Assembly (NCBI GenBank): GCA_023405875.1
Contig: JAEXXN010000020.1
Coordinates: 1 to 8,340, forward strand
From: Bacillota bacterium
Lineage (GTDB): Bacteria > Bacillota > Clostridia > Lutisporales > Lutisporaceae
Reading direction: 5' to 3'
DNA length: 8,340 nucleotides
Under the pieces are notes generated by a model that was given only the letters and a program-made list of their open reading frames with translations, was not told where the DNA came from and made no database searches. Both the position numbers and the translations under genes were made by a program. Position 1 is the first letter of the stretch; the number at the start of each line of letters is the position of its first letter. Below are positions 1-6,263 of this stretch, piece by piece.

Positions 1-1164
1 CTGCCGGGCTTCCGCAATATGGATTTTTCATATGATAAGATTTATACGACCTACGATGAGGGATATATAAATTCCTATAAAAGAATGGACAGCAACAATT
101 GGATTTTGCTCACGATCATGCCCGAAAGCGAGCTTACCGCAAAGTCTGTAAGCCTGTTAAAATACGTCGTGCTTTACGGGATCATCATCTCCGGTTTGGC
201 CATATTCATAAGCATTTACATGTCAAACAAGATATCTTCACCAATTATACATATTAATAACTACATTAATAGTGCAAAAAACAGCAATGATATTTTTGGA
301 AGTGCCATTGATAAAACCATTGTAAATGTTAAAGGCATTTCAGCTGTAGATGAACATTTGGATTCCTTTATCAGCACCGTGGCAAATAAGGTCGACAAGG
401 AATTGAGCCTCTTTGACAAGGATGCGGAGCAGTTAATAAAGCAATCTGAATTTTTCAAAAATTCCCTTGAAATGAAAACGTATTTAACCTCAAGATTTCT
501 TTCTGTCTTGTCTCATGATATCAGGGCCTCCCTTACCCTGATCAAGGGATATTCCCAGGGCCTTCTGTCGGGAATAGTCAAGGATGAGGAAGCAAAAAAC
601 AGGTTTATAAATGAAATATACAACAGCGCGCAGATTCTCGAAAAAATATCCTATGATGTGCTGGACTCAACCTATGAAGCCCAGGTTACCCACAAATTAA
701 AAAAAGAGGCTGTCCAGGCAGACGAATTTTGCGGATATTTACTTTCCTCCGCCAGGGACTATATCGAAAATTCAGACCGGATCTTTTCCGGTTCATATAG
801 CTGTGATGACTGTATTCTAAGTATAGACAAGGTCAAAATCATACGTGTATGGCAAAATATCATAAACAACTCTATTAAATACAGCGACAAGTTTTCTTTA
901 ATTGAGGTGACCATAAAAAAAGAAAACAACAGATTGTTGTTTCAGGTAAAGGATAACGGTATCGGAATAAAGGAAAATGACAAAAAGTATATTTTTGAAA
1001 TGTTCTACAAGTCCGACTTATCGTCAAAAAACAGCTACGGATTGGGACTATATGTGTCCAGGCTACTTCTGGAATCACACGATTCCGAGCTGCAGTTTGA
1101 GTCCACATTAAATAAGGGCAGTACCTTCTGGTTTTATTTAGACATAATAGAGGACATCAAATAG
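1..1164 (+). CDS. Membrane sensor histidine kinase, 5'-truncated by the window edge
   Basis: This is the C-terminal part of a membrane-bound sensor histidine kinase that autophosphorylates on histidine and passes the phosphate to a response regulator. The frame is open back to base 1, so the ATG at 19 is probably internal and an N-terminal segment is missing. Counting from that ATG: residues 1-45 look like the end of an extracytoplasmic Cache-type sensor (a W-x-L-x-x-x-x-P-E-S-E-L pattern before the membrane); a transmembrane helix spans about 48-68; a HAMP-like start (K-I-S-S-P-I) follows at 71-76, then a helical linker to about 155. The HisKA H-box has the phospho-acceptor His166 (S-H-D-I-R-A-S-L), with Ser171 where proline is usual. 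The ATPase domain shows the N-box (Asn280, Asn284), the G1 box D-N-G-I-G-I (312-317), an F-box (326-329) and the G2 box G-L-G-L (341-344), so catalysis looks intact. It converges on a response regulator that may be its partner, although such pairs are usually co-directional. The signal sensed is unknown. Confidence 0.9.
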   Translation: MPGFRNMDFSYDKIYTTYDEGYINSYKRMDSNNWILLTIMPESELTAKSVSLLKYVVLYGIIISGLAIFISIYMSNKISSPIIHINNYINSAKNSNDIFGSAIDKTIVNVKGISAVDEHLDSFISTVANKVDKELSLFDKDAEQLIKQSEFFKNSLEMKTYLTSRFLSVLSHDIRASLTLIKGYSQGLLSGIVKDEEAKNRFINEIYNSAQILEKISYDVLDSTYEAQVTHKLKKEAVQADEFCGYLLSSARDYIENSDRIFSGSYSCDDCILSIDKVKIIRVWQNIINNSIKYSDKFSLIEVTIKKENNRLLFQVKDNGIGIKENDKKYIFEMFYKSDLSSKNSYGLGLYVSRLLLESHDSELQFESTLNKGSTFWFYLDIIEDIK

Positions 1165-1180
1165 GAGTGGGCTCCTATTT
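1159..1180. terminator. Perfect 9-bp inverted repeat spanning both stop codons; candidate bidirectional terminator
   Basis: AAATAGGAG (1159-1167) and CTCCTATTT (1172-1180) are perfect complements around a 4-nt TGGG loop. The plus-strand kinase stop (TAG, 1162-1164) and the minus-strand regulator stop (TAG, 1177-1175) lie in the two arms, so each gene ends with the same AAA-TAG-GAG. Its position between convergent genes fits a shared terminator. The stem is AT-rich at its base and has only three Ts at its 3' end with no longer U-tract in either direction, so termination strength is uncertain. Confidence 0.5.
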
Positions 1181-1873
1181 GAATTCAGCTTCAAACATGT
1201 AGCCCACTCCTCGAATTGACTTTATGTATTTTTCACTGCTGTCTGCACTACCAAGCTTTATTCTTATTCTCTTTACGTATGTATTGACAATATTTTCGTC
1301 GTATAAATCGCTCTGCCATATGTCCTTTAATATTTTCTGCCTTGAAATTGCACTAAAGGCGTTATCTATTAAATATACGAACAATCTGAACTCGGTATTT
1401 GAAAGGCCTATGTCCGAACCATGCTTTGTAACCTTGTATGCATTCCGGTAAATTTTAATGTCGTCAAACTCTATAGGTGCTTCCTGCTTTTTAGATACCA
1501 TGTACCGTTCGGTCCTGCTTATGTGTGCCTTTATTCTGGCAATAAGCTCCATAGGATCAAAGGGCTTTATTATATAATCGTCCGCTCCTTCACCCAATGC
1601 TTTTACTATGTCTAATGAGGTGGAATTTGCACTGAGCATTATTATGGGCACATTTGAAATTTTCCTTATGTAATTGCAAATTTCCATCCCGTCCATTCCG
1701 TCCATATTTATGTCTAAAATCACTGCGTCCAAGGAGTCATCAAAAAATGCCAGCGCATCCTCGCTGTTGTATGCGCACACCGTTTTAAAACCATACAATT
1801 TCATATACTCGACAAGCATTTTAACTATCCGTGTATCGTCATCAACAATTAATATTTTTCTTTTAAGACTCAA
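1175..1873 (-). CDS. OmpR/PhoB-family response regulator (receiver plus winged helix)
   Basis: This is a two-domain transcriptional regulator: a receiver phosphorylated on aspartate and a winged-helix DNA-binding domain. I prefer the TTG start at 1873 (232 residues) over the in-frame GTG at 1891. GGGGTGAT (1884-1877), a near-perfect Shine-Dalgarno, sits 7 nt before this TTG when measured from its GGGG core, while nothing similar precedes the GTG. From the TTG, the receiver (about 5-120) has the acidic pair Asp11/Asp12, the phospho-acceptor Asp54 (L-D-I-N-M), Ser81 at the switch position and Lys103 (K-P-F). The effector domain (about 137-230) carries the family pattern L-S-N-T-E-F-R-L-F, a recognition helix around V-N-T-Y-V-K-R-I-R, and the wing R-G-V-G-Y-M-F-E. 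No kinase gene lies next to it on the same strand; the convergent kinase is the obvious candidate partner. A promoter lies upstream, after rlmH. The target genes cannot be told from the sequence. Confidence 0.93.
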   Translation of the reverse strand: MSLKRKILIVDDDTRIVKMLVEYMKLYGFKTVCAYNSEDALAFFDDSLDAVILDINMDGMDGMEICNYIRKISNVPIIMLSANSTSLDIVKALGEGADDYIIKPFDPMELIARIKAHISRTERYMVSKKQEAPIEFDDIKIYRNAYKVTKHGSDIGLSNTEFRLFVYLIDNAFSAISRQKILKDIWQSDLYDENIVNTYVKRIRIKLGSADSSEKYIKSIRGVGYMFEAEFK

Positions 1874-1876
1874 TAC

Positions 1877-1884
1877 ATCACCCC
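1877..1884 (-). promoter_or_regulatory. Strong ribosome binding site that sets a TTG start for the response regulator
   Basis: Read on the minus strand, GGGGTGAT differs at one position from the last eight bases of the Shine-Dalgarno consensus AGGAGGTGAT. The TTG at 1873-1871 is 7 nt from its GGGG core. The motif lies inside the longer reading frame that would begin with GTG at 1891, which argues that the longer start is not used. Confidence 0.7.
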
Positions 1885-1891
1885 ATTGCAC

Positions 1892-1969
1892 AGTAATAGG
1901 TTACAAACAGATCAGGTTTCATTGAGAAAAATGCATAAATAGCCTTTGAAATGTGTTGCCTAAGTTACT
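1892..1969 (-). promoter_or_regulatory. Leader of the response regulator mRNA with a possible long-range stem
   Basis: The transcribed leader can close a helix between AGTAA-CT-TAGG (1969-1959) and CCTATTACT (1900-1892). This gives nine Watson-Crick pairs with a 2-nt bulge, enclosing about 58 nt and ending just before the Shine-Dalgarno region. I recognise no known riboswitch consensus inside it. It is AT-rich, so a chance pairing is quite possible. Confidence 0.25.
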
Positions 1970-2003
1970 TCCACCATAGATAATATATCCTTTTATTTTC
2001 TCT

Positions 2004-2012
2004 ATTATAGCA
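2004..2012 (-). promoter_or_regulatory. Extended -10 promoter for the response regulator
   Basis: On the minus strand TG-C-TATAAT is a consensus -10 hexamer (2009-2004) with the TG extension (2012-2011) typical of promoters that do not need a good -35. No convincing TTGACA-like hexamer is present 16-18 bp upstream. Transcription would start near 1997 and give a leader of about 125 nt before the TTG start. The tract before it is very AT-rich, as expected for an UP-like region. Confidence 0.6.
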
Positions 2013-2107
2013 TATTTTTTTAAAAGCATTAATGAAAACAAACTTTTATTAACTATCCAAAATCAGCTTAATAAATTTCAATAATGTTCAATTAAGAATT
2101 TTATAAC

Positions 2108-2587
2108 TCACTTGTGGTACGGTTCCCCCTTAATAATCCTGAACCCCCTGTAAACCTGCTCCAGCAGCACCACCCTCATAAGCTGGTGGGGAAAGGTCAT
2201 CTTCGAAAAGGACAACTGATAATCCGCCCGCTTCAGCACCTCGTCGCTCAATCCCAGGGACCCGCCTATAACAAATACAATATTGCTCCTGCCCTTTATC
2301 CCCAGATTGTTGATAAACTCAGCCAAGTCCTCAGAGGACAGCTGCTTGCCCTGTATAGCCAGGGCGATTACGTATGCATCCTCTTTTATGTGCTTCAGGA
2401 TGCCTTGTCCCTCTTTCTGGATGATCTGAAGCTCCTGGGCAGGGCTCAGGTTCTCTGGCGCCTTTTCGTCCGGCACCTCTGCTATTTCCAGCTTGCAATA
2501 TTTTGAAAGCCGTGTTGAGTATTCCTCCACGGCTTCCTTGAAATATCTTTCTTTAAGTTTTCCCACTGTGATGAGTGTTATGTTCAT
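2108..2587 (-). CDS. rlmH: 23S rRNA (pseudouridine-1915-N3)-methyltransferase RlmH
   Basis: RlmH is a small SPOUT-class enzyme that uses S-adenosylmethionine to methylate N3 of the pseudouridine at 23S rRNA position 1915 (E. coli numbering), in helix 69 of the assembled ribosome; it acts as a cytoplasmic homodimer. The protein is 159 residues, the usual family length. Visible family signatures are the glycine-rich cofactor loop I-G-G-S-L-G (107-112), the S-K-M-T-F-P-H-Q-L-M-R stretch (128-138) and the C-terminal G-E-P-Y-H-K, close to the conserved Y-H-R end of the E. coli enzyme. The ATG shares its A with the TAA stop of htrA (TAATG), and a GGAGG lies 10 nt upstream inside htrA, so translation is probably coupled. 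Placing rlmH after an htrA-type gene is common in Firmicutes. No clear terminator follows it, so some read-through toward the response regulator is possible. Confidence 0.96.
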   Translation of the reverse strand: MNITLITVGKLKERYFKEAVEEYSTRLSKYCKLEIAEVPDEKAPENLSPAQELQIIQKEGQGILKHIKEDAYVIALAIQGKQLSSEDLAEFINNLGIKGRSNIVFVIGGSLGLSDEVLKRADYQLSFSKMTFPHQLMRVVLLEQVYRGFRIIKGEPYHK

Positions 2588-3852
2588 TACCTGTATTCCT
2601 CCGGCATTTCCGCCAGCATTATATCTACAGTATGTTCAGTGTTGTTCCTCAGGTATGTGACCTTTATGGTATCTCCGACATTGAAGCTGTATAATATGCG
2701 CTTGAACTTGACCAGGGTGTTCACTTCTTCACCGTTTATGAGGGTTATTAGATCTCCTGCCCTGAGCCCTGCTTTGTCTGCAGGTGCATTTGTCATGACA
2801 TGGTATAAATATATGCCCTTTTTTATTTCTACATCAATCGCATAATACCCCAGCATTTCGCTGTCCATGGGTGTTATTCCCATATAGGTGGGAATGAACG
2901 TTCCCTCCTTTATAAGCTTCTGGGTTATAGGCTTTGTGATGTTTATAGGTATTGCGAAGCCCAGTCCCTCTGCCGATGCCTTTACAGTGTTTATGCCTAT
3001 TACCTGCCCCTGTCCGTTTATCAGGGGGCCCCCGCTGTTTCCAGGGTTTATGGCTGCATCTGTCTGGATAAGGTCCTCCATTACCGAGCCCTCGTCTACC
3101 ATTATACTTCTGTTAAGGCCTGAAACTATTCCCTGGGTAACTGTCCTTTCAAAACGCATGCCAAGGGGATTTCCTATTGCGATACTGACTTCACCTACAA
3201 TAAGATTGTCTGAATCCCCCAGCTCCGCTGCCGGCAGGCCTGTAGCTTCTACCTTGACAACTGCCAGGTCCAGCAGGCTGTCCTGCCAGAGTACCTTTCC
3301 GTCCAGCTCTTGCCCATCCTTGAAAAAGACTGTAAGCTGCTCCGGATGGCCCCCAACCACATGAGCATTGGTGATTATATAGCCGTTAGGATCGATTATT
3401 ACTCCGGAGCCTACGCCTTCATAGGATTTCTTCCCGAAGAAAAGATCGCTCTCTACTGTCACTGTGCTTATCCTGACTACTGTCGGAGTAACCTTTGTCG
3501 CCACTGCCGCAGCTACATTCATCTCCTCCAGAGGCTTTATGACCAGCTGCTGTCCTGTCTGGACATTGCCGCCCTGCTGCATGGGTGCCAATTTACTGTA
3601 TAAATAAGAGGGCACTATTGCCGCTACAATAAGTCCCCCGATTACGGCACCAACCAATGCAGTAACCAAGTACGGGAGGCCCGAGGGTCTTTTGTACTCC
3701 CTTTGCTGGCTTTCCGGAGCAGCCGGCACTGTATCTGCGCTATCTATTATGTTCTGTGAATCAGAGTTATCCTCCACATCCCTATGGAAATTTTGCAGCT
3801 CCTGGTCTTCTTCTGTCCGCTGATCCTTTGTACTGTTGTCAAATTCATCCAT
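2587..3852 (-). CDS. htrA: HtrA/DegP-like membrane-anchored serine protease with one PDZ domain
   Basis: This is a trypsin-fold quality-control protease of the HtrA family, anchored in the cytoplasmic membrane with its catalytic domain outside. The ATG at 3852 is chosen (421 residues) because GGAGG (3865-3861) lies 8 nt before it; a TTG five codons upstream overlaps that ribosome binding site. From this ATG: an acidic, hydrophilic cytoplasmic tail (about 1-57), one transmembrane helix (about 58-83), then the protease domain with the triad His164 (T-N-A-H-V-V), Asp195 (L-L-D-L-A-V) and Ser273 (G-N-S-G-G-P), and a single C-terminal PDZ domain (about 320-415, A-P-A-D-K-A-G-L-R-A-G-D). All catalytic residues are present, so it should be active. 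The lone PDZ and N-terminal anchor match Gram-positive HtrA/YyxA-type proteins rather than two-PDZ DegP. It follows walJ after 130 bp and overlaps rlmH by one base. In Bacillus an htrA-type gene ends the wal operon. Confidence 0.95.
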   Translation of the reverse strand: MDEFDNSTKDQRTEEDQELQNFHRDVEDNSDSQNIIDSADTVPAAPESQQREYKRPSGLPYLVTALVGAVIGGLIVAAIVPSYLYSKLAPMQQGGNVQTGQQLVIKPLEEMNVAAAVATKVTPTVVRISTVTVESDLFFGKKSYEGVGSGVIIDPNGYIITNAHVVGGHPEQLTVFFKDGQELDGKVLWQDSLLDLAVVKVEATGLPAAELGDSDNLIVGEVSIAIGNPLGMRFERTVTQGIVSGLNRSIMVDEGSVMEDLIQTDAAINPGNSGGPLINGQGQVIGINTVKASAEGLGFAIPINITKPITQKLIKEGTFIPTYMGITPMDSEMLGYYAIDVEIKKGIYLYHVMTNAPADKAGLRAGDLITLINGEEVNTLVKFKRILYSFNVGDTIKVTYLRNNTEHTVDIMLAEMPEEYR

Positions 3853-3860
3853 ATCCTCAT

Positions 3861-3865
3861 CCTCC
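3861..3865 (-). promoter_or_regulatory. Ribosome binding site that sets the htrA start at 3852
   Basis: GGAGG on the minus strand lies 8 nt before ATG 3852-3850, an ideal spacing. The longer frame would begin with TTG at 3867, inside this motif, and is unlikely. The rest of the 130-bp gap to walJ is AT-rich. I found no hairpin with a T-tract and no promoter with both hexamers there, so htrA may be expressed partly by read-through from walJ. Confidence 0.7.
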
Positions 3866-3982
3866 AAAGGTTATTTGTTATGTACAGCTTGCACTATCTG
3901 TAATTAATATATCCAGGTAAATATTTTGTATTACATATATCAGCAGCAAATAAAGACTACAGCTGCATATAACCCTATTGCT

Positions 3983-4780
3983 TCATCCGATATCATAACA
4001 CCGGCTTACTGAGCTTCTGGGTGCAAGCTCCAGCCTGATATCATAATTTATCTTGACCTGCTTTTGCTCCAATATTCCCTTTACCGTTTCATAGGCCAGC
4101 TCAGGAAAATTGTTCTCCTTGCTCAGGTGTCCCAGCAAGACTTCACGTACGCCCGTCTGCAGCAGCTCATATACAGCATGTCCCGCTGCTTCGTTTGAAA
4201 GATGGCCATGCTCGCTCAATATCCTTCTTTTCAGAAAATACGGATACCTCCCTACCTTGAGCATCTCAATATCATGATTGGCTTCCAGCAGTACCATATC
4301 CGAGCCGCTGATGCTTTCCCTCACGGTATCGCTGAAATAACCAAGGTCTGTTGCTATGCTCACCTTGCGGTTTCCTTCATAAAAGCAATAACCTACGGGA
4401 TCCGCAGCATCATGGGGGATGCTGTAGGAGCTGACACCCAGGCCGCCGATCTCCAGCTTTTCTCCTACCGCAAAATACCTGACATTTTCCGGTTTCACTT
4501 TCCCTATAAGCTCCGCCATACTGTTCCAGGTATTTATATTTGCGTATATCGGAATATTAAGCTTCCTTGATATTATTCCAACGCTCCTTATGTGGTCGGA
4601 GTGCTCATGAGTAACTACAACAGCCTTTATAGTACTGGAGCATACTCCTATGTTGTTCAGGTTGCAGAGTATTTCCCTACCGCTTATACCGCAGTCCACC
4701 AACACCCCTGCACTGTCATTTCCCACAAAAACACAATTACCGCTGCTGCCGCTTGAAAGCGAGCAAAGTCTTATCCCCAT
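3983..4780 (-). CDS. walJ: WalJ/YycJ-family metallo-beta-lactamase-fold hydrolase
   Basis: WalJ (YycJ) proteins are cytoplasmic metal-dependent hydrolases of the metallo-beta-lactamase superfamily. Characterised members have nuclease activity, and the gene has been linked to coordinating cell division with DNA replication. The protein has 265 residues, the usual family size. It shows the N-terminal L-x-S-G-S-S-G-N pattern (8-15), the metal-binding H-x-H-x-D-H motif (His58, His60, Asp62, His63), His123, Asp145 and His218 as further likely ligands, plus the L-x-E-A-N-H-D and S-E-H-G-H-L-S segments (165-170, 189-195) typical of this family. The metal site looks complete. The ATG is preceded by GGAGG at 5 nt. 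murA ends 35 bp upstream with no terminator between, so murA and walJ are probably co-transcribed. The exact substrate in this organism cannot be inferred. Confidence 0.94.
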   Translation of the reverse strand: MGIRLCSLSSGSSGNCVFVGNDSAGVLVDCGISGREILCNLNNIGVCSSTIKAVVVTHEHSDHIRSVGIISRKLNIPIYANINTWNSMAELIGKVKPENVRYFAVGEKLEIGGLGVSSYSIPHDAADPVGYCFYEGNRKVSIATDLGYFSDTVRESISGSDMVLLEANHDIEMLKVGRYPYFLKRRILSEHGHLSNEAAGHAVYELLQTGVREVLLGHLSKENNFPELAYETVKGILEQKQVKINYDIRLELAPRSSVSRCYDIG

Positions 4781-4815
4781 CTTCTCCTCCAGTGCTGACT
4801 ACGCAGTCTATCTAT

Positions 4816-6075
4816 TTATCTCTCTACTCTCGTTATATCTGCTCCTATGCTTTTCAGCTTCTCCACCAGGTTTTCATACCCTCTGTCAATATGCCTCAGA
4901 TTGCTTATTTCAGTCTCTCCCTCGGCAGCCAGCCCCGCTATTACCATAGCCGCTCCTGCTCTCAGGTCTGTCGCATGCACAGGAGAGCCCGACAGCCTGT
5001 TTATTCCTTCTATTATAGCAATACGGCCCTCTACCTTGATATTTGCTCCCATTCTTTTAAGCTCGTCAACATGCTTGAACCTGCCCTCCCAAATGCTTTC
5101 AGTTATGATTCCGGTACCCTCGGATATTGAAAGCAATACGCTCATTGGCTGCTGAAGGTCTGTGGGGAAGCCCGGATAAGGTATGGTCTTCAGATTTATA
5201 GCCTTAGGCCTTGATACTGTCCTTACCCTGATGGAATCCTCATTTTCATCCACCTCTATGCCCATTTCCCTGAGCTTTGCCGACACCGACTCAAGATGCG
5301 TGGGGATGACATTCTTTATCAATACGTCTCCCTGGGTGGCCGCAGCAGCAATCATATAGGTCCCTGCTTCCATCATATCCGGGATTATGGCATGCTCGCA
5401 GCCTCCAAGCCGCTCTACTCCCTTTATCTTGATTACATCTGTCCCTGCTCCCTTTATGTTCGCCCCCATTGCGTTCAACAGGTTGGCAATATCAACTATG
5501 TACGGTTCCTTGGCTGCATTCTCTATTGTGGTCATCCCTTTTGCCTTGCATGCTGCAAGCATTATGTTTATTGTAGCTCCGACGCTCACTACGTCCAGAT
5601 ATATTGGTGCGCCTATAAGCTCTGCTGCCCTGGCTTTTATTACTCCATGCTCTACCTTTATCTTTGCCCCCAAGGCTTCAAAGCCTTTTATATGCTGATC
5701 TATGGGTCTGATTCCTATATCACAGCCTCCTGGAAAAGGTACCTCTGCTTTTTTGAACTTGCCGAGGAATGCTCCAAGGAAATAGTAGGAGGCTCTCATC
5801 TTCTTGGCTATTTCAAAATCCACCTTGTGGCTCTTCATTCCCTTGCTGTCGATTTCAAGCTCTCCGGAATTACCGGTCTTTACCTTTGCTCCTACTTGAA
5901 GAAGAAGCTCTTTCAGGTATCTCACATCATCTATGTCTGGCAGATTCCTTATAATGCACTTGGAATCCGATAATATCGCCGCCGGAATGATTCCTACAGC
6001 AGAGTTTTTAGCACCGCTTATGCATATCTCTCCCTGAAGCTTATTATTTCCTTTGATTATCAGTTTTTCTTCCAA
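4816..6075 (-). CDS. murA: UDP-N-acetylglucosamine 1-carboxyvinyltransferase MurA
   Basis: MurA transfers enolpyruvate from phosphoenolpyruvate to UDP-N-acetylglucosamine, the first committed step of peptidoglycan synthesis, in the cytoplasm. I place the start at TTG 6075: GGGG (6087-6084) lies 8 nt before it, the protein is then 419 residues (the usual MurA length), and the N-terminus M-E-E-K-L-I-I-K-G matches the family. A longer frame to a TTG at 6144 adds 23 residues unlike MurA. Key residues are Lys23-Asn24 (G-A-K-N-S), Arg94, the loop cysteine Cys118 (P-G-G-C-D-I-G-I-R-P), Asp306 (G-F-P-T-D) and Arg398 (D-R-G-Y-E). A cysteine at the loop position is the form that fosfomycin alkylates. 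The two-fold repeated EPT-synthase layout is present end to end. Clostridia often have two MurA paralogues, and which one this is cannot be settled here. It has its own promoter or promoters behind the yycI terminator and sits unusually between yycI and walJ. Confidence 0.97.
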   Translation of the reverse strand: MEEKLIIKGNNKLQGEICISGAKNSAVGIIPAAILSDSKCIIRNLPDIDDVRYLKELLLQVGAKVKTGNSGELEIDSKGMKSHKVDFEIAKKMRASYYFLGAFLGKFKKAEVPFPGGCDIGIRPIDQHIKGFEALGAKIKVEHGVIKARAAELIGAPIYLDVVSVGATINIMLAACKAKGMTTIENAAKEPYIVDIANLLNAMGANIKGAGTDVIKIKGVERLGGCEHAIIPDMMEAGTYMIAAAATQGDVLIKNVIPTHLESVSAKLREMGIEVDENEDSIRVRTVSRPKAINLKTIPYPGFPTDLQQPMSVLLSISEGTGIITESIWEGRFKHVDELKRMGANIKVEGRIAIIEGINRLSGSPVHATDLRAGAAMVIAGLAAEGETEISNLRHIDRGYENLVEKLKSIGADITRVER

Positions 6076-6083
6076 AGTATAAA

Positions 6084-6087
6084 CCCC
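6084..6087 (-). promoter_or_regulatory. Ribosome binding site supporting a TTG start for murA
   Basis: An A-rich run followed by GGGG on the minus strand lies 8 nt before TTG 6075-6073. No ATG lies in frame near the expected MurA N-terminus. A TTG start usually lowers initiation and may help set MurA levels (inference). Confidence 0.65.
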
Positions 6088-6100
6088 TTTTTTAGTTAAT

Positions 6101-6130
6101 ATTATAACGAGGCAATAGAAGTCCTCGCAA
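6101..6130 (-). promoter_or_regulatory. Candidate proximal promoter of murA (P2)
   Basis: On the minus strand TTGCGA (6130-6125, 4 of 6 matches to the -35 consensus) is followed after 18 bp by a perfect TATAAT (6106-6101). Transcription would start near 6094, leaving about 20 nt ahead of the TTG including the ribosome binding site. It lies downstream of the inverted-repeat leader, so transcripts from here would lack that structure. Confidence 0.45.
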
Positions 6131-6207
6131 CACACAAGGGGCAATGGGTCGGTGTCGGACTTCCAAGCCCTTCCCTGAAATCCTATTGCCTATTGTCCCT
6201 TGCGTGT
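6111..6207 (-). promoter_or_regulatory. Inverted-repeat-rich leader upstream of murA
   Basis: Between the distal murA promoter and the gene, about 97 bp can fold strongly. Arms 6207-6189 and 6148-6130 pair over 19 positions with 16 Watson-Crick pairs, one G-U and two A-C mismatches. A competing nested fold pairs GGCAATAG (6190-6183) with CTATTGCC (6118-6111) and GAAGTCC (6163-6157) with GGACTTC (6124-6118). The two folds cannot form together except as a pseudoknot. No U-tract follows, so it is not a standard intrinsic terminator or attenuator, and I do not recognise it as a known riboswitch. It could be a structured RNA leader or a small repeat element. Confidence 0.5.
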
Positions 6208-6228
6208 ACGTTAGTCTGCTATTTTAAT

Positions 6229-6257
6229 ATTATATCATTGTTTTATATGTTTGATAA
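6229..6257 (-). promoter_or_regulatory. Distal promoter of murA (P1)
   Basis: On the minus strand TTATCA (6257-6252, 4 of 6 matches to TTGACA) and a perfect TATAAT (6234-6229) are separated by exactly 17 bp. It lies just after the yycI terminator, as expected for a new transcription unit. The start would be near 6222, giving a leader of about 147 nt that contains the inverted-repeat region. Confidence 0.65.
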
Positions 6258-6263
6258 TATAGC

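Noticed and set aside
1874..1891. GTG start adding six residues to the response regulator
   Set aside because: No ribosome binding site precedes it, while a strong one precedes the TTG at 1873 and would lie inside the extension.
1..1891. The kinase and regulator as WalK and WalR themselves
   Set aside because: The kinase has a Cache-like end and no visible PAS domain, the genes are convergent, and they lie at the rlmH end of the block rather than upstream of yycH.
1960..1977. Five-codon minus-strand reading frame (ATG to TAG) in the response-regulator leader, with AAAGGA upstream
   Set aside because: The ribosome binding site is weak and 10 nt away, the peptide is very short, and it has no attenuation-type codon bias; this is easily chance.
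2888..3364. Plus-strand open frame of 158 codons opposite htrA, and similar long plus-strand frames opposite murA (for example 5296-5973)
   Set aside because: They lie wholly inside well-supported genes on the other strand and have no recognisable domains or convincing ribosome binding sites; they are antisense shadows.
3853..3982. Possible promoter or terminator between walJ and htrA (for example GCAGC/GCTGC near 3940-3966 and TATATT near 3910)
   Set aside because: The stem is only 5 bp with no T-tract, and the -10-like hexamers lack any reasonable -35 at the right spacing.
6076..6144. 23-residue N-terminal extension of MurA from a TTG at 6144
   Set aside because: It does not resemble MurA, overlaps the inverted-repeat leader and the proximal promoter, and makes the protein longer than the family norm.
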